Origin: Pisolithus tinctorius
Taxonomy: Eukaryota; Basidiomycota; Agaricomycetes; Boletales; Pisolithaceae
Direction: 5' to 3'
Assembly (NCBI GenBank): GCA_024663395.1
Contig: JANFAH010000001.1
Coordinates: forward strand, 2,666,001 to 2,730,000
Length of the DNA: 64,000 nucleotides
A program made the position numbers and the translations under genes. Numbering within the stretch: position 1 is the first letter of the stretch; each line of letters begins with the position of its first letter. Under the pieces are notes generated by a model that searched no databases, was not told the DNA's origin, and saw only the letters and a list, made by a program, of their open reading frames with translations. Shown piece by piece: positions 56,481-64,000 of this stretch.

Positions 56481-57115
56481 TCAAAATTATATGATTCGGA
56501 GGCACAATGGGCCTAGTGGAGAATGAGGAGGAACAACTTGAGAGTTCCGAGGTTGACACCTATGCTGACAAGCAGGAGTGCTGGATATCGACAAGAGACA
56601 CTACTTGGCCCATGAATATCATTCAAACGAGTGGGAGAATAACAATACGGAACACAAACCTTGGTGGAGGCCCGCTTTAAAGGCCTCAGATGTTCCCTGA
56701 TGAAGAAGTACAAGTATGAATGACACGAGGACGATAGACTGCAAACAAATCAGCAATTCTGATGATGCAAGTAAGTTACAGTCTGTTTAAAATACCCGCC
56801 AGCAGTAGCACTGGCAGTTAGCGCAGCAAGTCTTCACTGGTCAACGTGACACGAGTTTGATGTTATACTTGGGGGTGACGACTGACAAGAAATCATCACT
56901 ATTAGGAAAGAAAAGTAGGCTTGTGCCAGTTCCCGACAGAGATGGCAGACGCTGAGGGCGGGTGAAAATTTTTGTGATCAAAAGGGGAAGGAAGCACACA
57001 CAATGCCCATCCCGAGGACAGAAAGTTGGATGACCCGAGACAAGAGCGAGACCTAAAATTGAGGGGGAAAAAAAGATTCCGAAGGCGGACGAGCCAGATG
57101 GCGCCATTGAATACA
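56481..57115. other. No supported gene
   Basis: Short frames on the minus strand without recognisable domains. Confidence 0.4.
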
Positions 57116-57117
57116 TA

Positions 57118-57719
57118 GGGGAATTCACAGCGCGTTTTCATGCATCGTTTTCGTTCATTTTTGATGCCATTTTCGATTTGTTTTCGTTGACCGGGTAAGG
57201 CCGAAAACAGCAGTTTGCTTTGGTATCCCCCGTTTTGGCTTCATTTTGGCTGTTTCCGAGGTTTGAATGTGTGTAGATAAGCAATTATCTTGAACAAGTC
57301 ATCAGAAACCATATATTGCCTCGCACCACAGAAAGGCAGAAAGCTGTAGAAGTCCTTCTTGATGTCTATCTGGTTACTCTACTTGCTGAATCTCACTCAT
57401 ACTTTGATCCCCCAACCTCTTCTGACTCCAATTCCAGTGGTTCTGAGAGCACAAGCTCTGAATCATCTGATGAACACCTGCATAGTACCTCCTCAACCAG
57501 TGATATTGTGTTGACTGCCCCTTCGGCTTATTACTATGAGGCATAGATTGGGGAAATGATGTCCGACAGGCTGAGTCAGCACTGGCGCCCGTGAAAACGT
57601 CCAAGCTTTGCTGTTTTCACATCGTTCTCAAGTCACTCAGTCACTCAGTAGTGGGCCTGTCCAAAATGAAATTTAAAATCGCACGAAAACGGCGTACGAA
57701 AACGTGCTGTGAATTCCCC
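57118..57719. mobile_element. MITE with TA target duplication
   Basis: 602 bp. Ends GGGGAATTCACAGC and its inverse GCTGTGAATTCCCC, with TIRs of about 35 bp including repeated CGTTTTCG words, flanked by TA on both sides. Relatives at 44270-44690 and 46318-46358. It contains a short Ser-rich frame (57316-57546, MPRTTERQKAVEVLLDVYLV...) that may be a remnant of the transposase gene of the parent element. Confidence 0.8.
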
Positions 57720-58029
57720 TAATAGATTAAATATTCCTGAAAGGAGGGAGGAGCTTGAATTGGTTCGAGACGATGGTCGTTTCAGTGCAGCGTGCAGAGT
57801 ATCATCGAACCCTAAGTACTTGTAGCTAGTCTCCCCTAGGCAAACATAAACTGACTTAGTTGCGAAAACAGGTAAAATCGCACAGCCACGAAAGCCACGG
57901 CTCAGGCAGCCCGCTGCGTATTCCGAGTGTTGGTATATTCCGAGGCAATATCCAAAATTCAAACCCAGGACAACTTTATGTAATTCCCTCACACGCACAC
58001 GCAGCGAGATGCCGCTTTTATTTCGACCT

Positions 58030-58440
58030 GGTGGCATTCAGTGTCATGGGATATGATCCATGGCAAGTACTGAATGTCATCTCTTGCTGCTTCCATTGCT
58101 CATCTGCAAGAATGCCATAGCATATTGGCTGCCCACTTATGGCTCATCAGGAGGCCGAGGTTATGAAGCGCATCGAAAGCATGGGCTGAGAGTCCACATG
58201 ACTTAAGGTAAAGTGCCCACAACTTTGCTATCCGACCGTGACTGTGAGAACAGGTGTATTGAGCCTGTGCAATCTGATGCAGAATTACCTGTAGGAGTAT
58301 TGAGATTTGACTCAGTGCCAGACCACACAAGAAAATGGGGAACACTATACCATGTCTGGATCCTTGTGCATGTTCTGCAACTACTGTTTGTCGCTGTATG
58401 AGAACCGAGCACCAGAGTCTGCTGACTTTGACCAAGCAAT
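58030..58440 (-). pseudogene. Fragment resembling DUF6589-type Agaricomycete proteins
   Basis: The minus strand reads ALYLKSCGLSAHAFDALHNL, GLLMSHKWAANMLWHS, then after a TGA, AMEAARDDIQYLPWIISHD. This order (alpha-helical YLKSxG, DxLHxxGLxMSH, then WxISHDN-like) recalls the large repeated DUF6589 families of mushrooms. The acidic Asn expected after HD is changed. It is cut on the right by the Harbinger element. Confidence 0.35.
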
Positions 58441-58695
58441 GTGGTAGTTACCACAAAAGCAGTTACAGAATTCATGGCAACTACCACTTCCCAATATAGA
58501 CAATGCCCCCTGAGTGACAACCTCTGTTGGTGTTTGAAAAAAATTCAGATTGGAATGTTCCCACGGCAGGTTGCCCTGTCACGAATATTAGTGGCGTTCA
58601 AAATAAATCTGAGTCAAACAAATTTGGCCCAGGAATCAGTGTGAGCATGGCAAGCGGGTCCAGTGCGTGTGGTTTAATTCAAGCTCCGCTTGAAA

Positions 58696-60580
58696 ATGCC
58701 TCCCCATCGTCCATGCACAAGACGCTCTGCACGCCTGCAAGCGAGACGGACGACTACGATGGCATCGACTCCCCCTCAGATTCCAGCCAGAAACGCAGGT
58801 TCTAATCCTCCTTTCCCTTCTCAAGTTATATCCCCGCCCCAAAATATGATCTCTACATCCCAGAGAGGGAAGCCAAAGACCAGGGGATCCAAGTCCCAGG
58901 CTACTGGCTCTCACAAGCAAATGACGACTACCCTGGGAGGTCCTCCACAGGAATCGAGGGAAACCATTTTCTGGGAACGATATCCCCACCTCACTAGCAC
59001 ACTCCTGAGCTGGCTCTTGCAACATCCTGCTGATCGTGCCGTCCTATTCAGCAGCGCTAAGCAGCGAAGTGCGCAAGAAGGCTCTGCTTCCCTCGGAAAG
59101 CCCCATGGGCGAACGAAGAAAGAAATTCATGCTGTCGTTGCAAAGGTGCTTTTTGCAAATGATCCAGAATATTGCAGTGGGTATGAGATGCAGCCGGAGA
59201 AGTTCAATACGAGTGTCTATGCATGCCTTGCAACGTATGTCTTTATCTAATGATGGGAGATGGCATAACTCAATGGTCAACGCAGGTTAAAGAAGAGATA
59301 TCGAGAGCAACTTGATCGTTTCAAGTCCACTGGTGGCGGGATCATTCCTGGTGATGCGAGGTATCCAAACCTGCTGGGTGAGTCTGTTAGATCGTGTTCC
59401 CATTCGGTCCCACTGATGATCTGGTTTCAGTTGATGCCGTTGCGCATTTCCCTTGGTTCGAGGAATGTGATCAAATGTGGAGGGGAATTCCATCAATCGA
59501 CACCCAACCGCAAAACTCTACTCCTGGCCTCGATCGTGCTGGCAATTTTCTTGCGATTATTCAACCCGATTCCCCCTCTGTACCCCCCCCCCTCCCTCCG
59601 GTACTTCCCAGTCTGTGCCAGATTTGTTTGGAGAGTGTGATGACGATGAGACCATGGTCCAGCAGATGGAACATCCAGGTTTTCCTGGTGTCATCACTGA
59701 TGATGACCGCATGTGTATGGAAGAGGAGGAAGAGGAGGCCGGTGGCAATGAAACAAGAGGGCATGATATCGACGAAGAAGAATGTGACGATGACTGGATG
59801 CATGATTCTTCCCTCCCGACAGCAGGCCCAAGCCAATCAAATACTTTTTCGCCGGCGGTCCCATCTTTTGCTAAGGCAAGTTACCAATATCTCCTAAGTG
59901 GTCACACTGTACAAAAACTAACATGAACAATCTAGTCTTTCAGTGGCCCAAGCGACTTTCATAATCGGCAACCTAATCCTCCTGCTATGAAGCACAAGAC
60001 ACCGTCCTGGGAAAATCGCAGTACGTTCCGCTCTTCCCCATACCCCAAGCGCGTCCCGTCATCGACTTCAACAGTCACATCGACGTCGTCGCCACTGTCT
60101 ATCGTCACTAAGAGTCATGGCCACGGTCCTGGTTCTGTGGCGTCGGGGGGAAGCTCAGGAAACGCAAGATCTGTCTCCAAGCTTGAGGTCACGCTAGCAG
60201 AGAAGTTGCAAGGACTTTCAGGAGATACTTCTGACCGAGAATACCAGATCGCTCTTCTCAAGAATGAACATCACATCGCAAAATATAACATGCACATGCA
60301 TATGAAGGAGATTGAGCACGATGAGCGCGAGCGTCAGTGCGAACGTAGTGAAGCTGACAAGATCCACCATCGCATACTGGAGATGCGGAACCATGACATC
60401 CAGCTCCGCAAGCTGGATGCAGAGGCATTTTCTAGGGAATCCGAGGTCCTCAAGCTCAAGCTCAAGCTTGCGGAGATCGAGGCTCAGAAGGCCCTCGCTG
60501 CTGGTGGCCAAGCATCATCCTCTGCTACTCCTATGTCATCGATAATTACTCCTGCAGATCTTCCTCTGTCCCTTACCTGA
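58696..60580 (+). CDS. Harbinger SANT/Myb-like partner protein
   Basis: Exons 58696-59234, 59286-59377, 59431-59875, 59936-60580. Introns of 51, 53 and 60 nt; the third has a GC donor (AAG/GCAAGT ... CTAG), which joins the frame exactly. The protein has a basic N-terminus (RRSARLQARR), a trihelical Myb/SANT-like region (FWERYPHLTSTLLSWLLQHP ... TKKEIHAVVAKVLF ... LKKRYREQL), the phrase WRGIPSIDTQP, an acidic middle and a C-terminal coiled coil (about 60190-60500). In related systems the partner binds the ends and brings in the transposase. A run of ten C at 59583-59592 breaks the frame by one base. Confidence 0.75.
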
Positions 60581-60670
60581 TGTCGCTTGTAGGACGAACG
60601 AGTATGTTTTATCCATTTGTCCAAGTTGTCACCATCGCCCTTTGTTTTTTTTACAAAATGCACAATGTAT

Positions 60671-62213
60671 TCAGATTCGTATCCCTCTCTCCACAATCAA
60701 CCTCTCCATTAAGTGCGTGCAGAATTGTTGTCCTACTGATCCTGGTTCTAGGGCCAGCAGCATATCGTTGTCATTCCCTTCGTCAGGCTCCCCTTCCCTC
60801 ATCGCCCAATCCATCGTCCCTCGCCCCAACTCTTCACAGCGCCTTTCTTCAAATTGCACAACCATATTGTGCAGGATAAAGCAACATGTTATCCAGTACA
60901 CAGCCAGATCCATATTCCCCGGTTTGTTACCAATTTTGATACGGAGTTCTCTCAGTGACTGAAACCGGCCTTTCAAGGCCGCAAATGCATGCTCTACCCT
61001 GACTCGAATCTTCTGAATTGTCAAGGATGTGCCATGGAACACTTGGTAAGTACATACCTTTGAAACATAACGATTATATGTGTTCTGACGCTTTGTCAAG
61101 TTCCCCCCTCGCGGCTTTTTAAACGGCACAACACACCACTTCTCCAAGGGATACGCCGTATCAGCCCAAGTCCAGTGTCTGTGTGGCATAACACCGATTG
61201 GATCCTTGGAGATCCGTGTTCCCTGAAATGCATATGCATCATGGACACTCCCCAGATTCCCCAGCGCATAATCAACAATGGCCAAGTTGTGTGGCATTAT
61301 TACAACCTGCATGCCCGTAAGTTGTCTGTTTCTGTGCGACATCATACTCACCTACCTGACAGTTTAGTGAGAAATTTGATTTGCGGTCGTAGTAGCTGTC
61401 AGCGAATGACTTCGGTCGCACATAAAGGTTAACAGTCGTTCCATCCGCAGCAAAAACTCCGTTTCTCCAAGACCAGCAAGTTCGTGACTCCACAAATTCT
61501 CGTGCACGCCTCAGTTCTGGGGATCGCACATCTGGCACATAAATGAAGTTGTCGTGCTTGTCCAGCAGTGCTGCCATTACCCGGTGAGTACAATTGATGA
61601 CTGTTCCGACACTAACGCCTGCCCACTGGGCAGCATCCTCAGGTGAAGATGCATTACCATAGTGCCCCACGCAGAAAAGGAAAATTGCGAGTTGAACGGC
61701 CACAGGTAATTGTTTGTTGTTCGACTTGTTCAAAAATATGTAGTGGTCACTAATTTGGTCTAAAATGTCATCAAATATCACAGGATCGATGCGCAATTTT
61801 TTCCAGAACAAGAGTGGTCGGTGGATAGCAAAATGATCAAGGAGTGGCAGTTGAGATGCACGCATCATTGGTACGCCTGGTTGCTCGAAGACTCGTGCCA
61901 TGTGGACCTCATCATAGAGCGCCCGAATGGTCTGCAGCGCCACTGTATATGGAGCAGTTATCCTCTTCACAGAATGGAGTGAGCTGAGGGACGAGGACAA
62001 CGAGGCGGACATGGATGAAATTGGAGATAAGATCATCGGGGACAAGGGTTCGGACAAGACATCTGTCCAGTCGCCATCTGACATGCTAGAATCGGAGTCA
62101 TTGTCGTCAGCCTCCATGTAAGTCCCTAGCTGCTGCAACTGCATTTCGGCGACTCTGACTGCTGCATCGCCCAGGATCTCTAGGGTCTCTTGACGAGCAG
62201 ACTTATGGACCAT
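60671..62213 (-). CDS. Harbinger DDE transposase (DDE_Tnp_4 / HARBI1-like)
   Basis: Exons 62213-61356, 61306-61058, 61012-60671 with introns of 49 and 45 nt (GTAGGT...GCAG; GTATGT...TCAG); 482 aa, no stop. N-terminal acidic Ser-rich part, a helical region with QLAIFLFCVGHYGNASSPED and a helix-turn-helix-like AAQWAGVSVGTVINCTHRV. Catalytic positions: D257 in FAADGTTVNLY, D309 in GNLGSVHDAYAF and E376 in RVRVEHAFAALKGRF; the conserved ADTAYPL box is also present. The second intron is also in frame, so retention would add 15 residues. It could be functional. Confidence 0.88.
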
Positions 62214-62539
62214 TGTGGCAGAAGGAGGACAGTGTTATCTACTCATATCTAATACCATATCCGAGCCGCCCCCTACAAATATCGCTCACAAGTGAATGTT
62301 CGAACTTAGATGTTGAATATAAAAAGACATGATGTCATGCTGTGTAGCACAGCACTCCAAAAACGGAAAGTGAGCGGAGGTTTAAAAAATCGGAACTTGA
62401 AATTTGTCAAAGTCGCGGCTGAAGTTTCTGCTAGGGTTTAGCGCCGAACTCAGCCAACTCAGCTAGGGTTTAGCGCCAAAATCACTCCAACTCAGTTTAT
62501 TTTGAGCACCACTATTGATAATTTGCACTTGTACTGTGG

Positions 62540-63000
62540 CTATACAGATGAGCATGTGACCAGTAGATGTGATGGTCACATGATGAGTGACATAAGCAGA
62601 GATGACCCTAGATCACGTGATTTTTACGTAATCGATTACGTGATGGCGATCCTCTGGAGCGTTCTGTTACGTAATTTATCACGTGATCGTGGGAAAATAT
62701 GCATGTGACTTAATCAATGTCACATGACAAGGTACAATCATAGATCATCCAACCTATTACATAATGATCACATGTCAGTTTCTCCCCAGAACACTTGGTT
62801 ATGTAATGGGTCACGTGATTGTGAGACAATAGACATGTGACCACTCCTGCAGCATCACATGACAAGGTACAATCATAGATCATGTGACCTTTTACATAAT
62901 GATCATGTGGCAATAACTCTCCGGTCCATTGGCTTATGTAATAGGTCACATGACTGTACTCATCATGTGATCTCACCTCTAGCACTCTGCACGTGACTCA
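62540..63000 (+). repeat. Satellite of about 133 bp with TCACGTGA-type palindromes
   Basis: Units begin TTACGTAAT/TTATGTAAT near 62667, 62799 and 62934 (132 and 135 bp apart) and share CATGACAAGGTACAATCATA and TTACATAATGATCA. Each is dense in TCACGTGA/TCACATGA and TTACGTAA palindromes. A partial, CpG-richer unit precedes (62540-62666). Confidence 0.75.
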
Positions 63001-63187
63001 ATCCATATCACATGACCAGCAATCCCACCCCTATTCGCATGCTGGGCATTCGTGGCTGTGCTAAAAATGCGAATTGTGTCCCCACCCATTCAATTCTTGA
63101 CATATGGATCTGAATTTTTGTGTGTAGAATAGGCTACCATGTTGCTACACATTGTCAAAGGCACAGGCTGTCTGGTCCAGCAGTTGC
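63001..63187. other. Junction between satellite and palindrome
   Basis: Likely contains the left tip of the palindromic element; no boundary could be fixed because the right tip lies beyond the window. Confidence 0.35.
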
Positions 63188-64000
63188 TGAGATATAATGG
63201 AAATGAAAATGCCAACAAAACATCACACCATTCAACTTACACATCCTTCATGCCATATCTGACACTTCAGAAGGGTTGGACACATGCATATCAATTCATA
63301 GACAAAGTTTGGTGTCACCCCACTCAGATCTGAGAGAGCAAGATGCAAAATAAAGGTTCAAGAGTGTGGGAAAGTGGGAAAAAGTCCCAAAATAACATAT
63401 GGAGATTTTGAAAACATATCAAAAATGTGGATTTGCACACATCACAGTGACCCTGCCAACCCCAGACTTTGGGTGAGGAATGCAGCAATATGGCCTACCA
63501 TGTTGGCACCATGTGCCTGGTGAGATATCCCTTTAAACATGTCAAAATTGCGAAAATGTGTGCAATGGGGTAGTGATGTTGACCTTGCACTGGCATAAAT
63601 CTCCCATTGTCTCAATGAGTCAAGTGTACCATTTCGCATTTTTGACCATTTGCAGTGAGTATCACATCAGGCACTTGTTACTAATATCTTCCACCATGGC
63701 CCAATATCCCTCACCTAAGTTCTGGTAGTGGTAGCTGCACTGTGGGATGTGCTGTGCTATGTTTTTGATATGTTTTCAAAATCTCCACTATTTTATTTTC
63801 TCTTTTTGAAGCTTTCCCACGCTTCTGGGATCAGTATTTGGCTTGCTGTTCACTCAATTCTAAATGGATAAACTTGAAACTTTGGAAATGCATTGAAAGA
63901 ATCTTCTTCAACCCTCCTGAAGTTTCAGATATGGCATGAAGGATGTGTAAGTTGAATGGTGTGATGTTTTGTTGGCATTTTCATTTCCATTATATCTCAG
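63188..64000. mobile_element. Second long palindromic element, truncated by the window
   Basis: 63188 onward (CTGAGATATAATGGAAATGA) is repeated inverted up to 64000, and GGAGATTTTGAAAACATATC near 63401 is mirrored near 63786, giving one centre at about 63594. Arms are over 400 bp within the window. The GCTGAGATATA word also occurs in the arms of the element at 12624-14199. CpG-poor. Its ends and target site are not visible. Confidence 0.65.

Larger units (their letters stand above)
58590..62513. mobile_element. Nearly intact PIF/Harbinger transposon
   Basis: 3924 bp. Left end AGTGGCGTTCAAAATAAA, right end (inverted) AGTGGTGCTCAAAATAAA, followed by CTGAGT in both; target duplication ATT (58587-58589, 62514-62516). 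It carries the two genes expected of the superfamily in convergent order: a SANT/Myb-like partner on plus and a DDE transposase on minus, 90 bp apart. Near the right end the word GCTAGGGTTTAGCGCC occurs twice (62431 and 62462), a subterminal repeat. CpG is retained. Confidence 0.88.

Noticed and set aside
62431..62480. AGGGTTTAG words, possible telomere repeat
   Set aside because: Only two copies 31 bp apart inside the right end of the Harbinger element; better read as subterminal repeats.

Overview
The window is a piece of fungal nuclear DNA, most likely from an Agaricomycete (mushroom-forming basidiomycete). The evidence is: Ty3/Gypsy retrotransposons with a chromodomain integrase, very short spliceosomal introns (45-60 nt), a PIF/Harbinger transposon of the basidiomycete type (DDE transposase plus convergent SANT/Myb-like partner), and gene relics that read as basidiomycete ERG26, chitin deacetylase, CHS5, MFS and WD40 proteins. 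I could not place the species.

About two thirds of the window is transposable element, and the left 29 kb is a nest. The oldest layer is chromovirus B (12321-16442, plus strand). Gypsy element 1 (internal 3' part at 1-3096) with its 1.8 kb 3' LTR abuts B on the left; a palindromic Tc1-like element (12624-14199) and Gypsy element C (16443-21957) sit inside B. Element 1's 3' LTR is split by chromovirus A (3689-11047, pol on the minus strand, TSD AGGAC). A in turn is split by a lone copy of element 1's LTR (5834-7637). C is cut by element D (21958-28979), which holds a small solo LTR (27213-27570). A sister of D, element E (33956-40055), holds another solo LTR (38636-39347).

Element A carries a spliceable gene on the strand opposite its pol (4425-5397), encoding a coiled-coil-like charged region and a GAL4-type Zn2Cys6 cluster. 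This is the most unusual coding feature in the window.

Between D and E (about 30.06-33.95 kb) is an array of diverged repeats carrying a broken ERG26 copy. From 40.1 to 43.8 kb the DNA is almost free of CpG and holds a decayed LTR with an embedded C2H2 zinc-finger gene fragment. From 43.8 to 56.5 kb is a block of broken host-type genes (chitin deacetylase, CHS5, a Ser-rich protein, an MFS transporter, a WD40 membrane protein, a PP4R1-like HEAT protein) with MITEs and a 142-bp tandem array. An almost intact Harbinger element with TIRs and an ATT target duplication fills 58590-62513. A 133-bp satellite rich in TCACGTGA-type palindromes and the start of a second long palindrome close the window.

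A theme runs through the sequence: most in-frame stops in otherwise conserved reading frames are TGA where the family has Arg, and paired repeat copies differ mainly by CG versus TG or CA. This is the mark of cytosine methylation and deamination at CpG. I see no clearly intact, expressed host gene.
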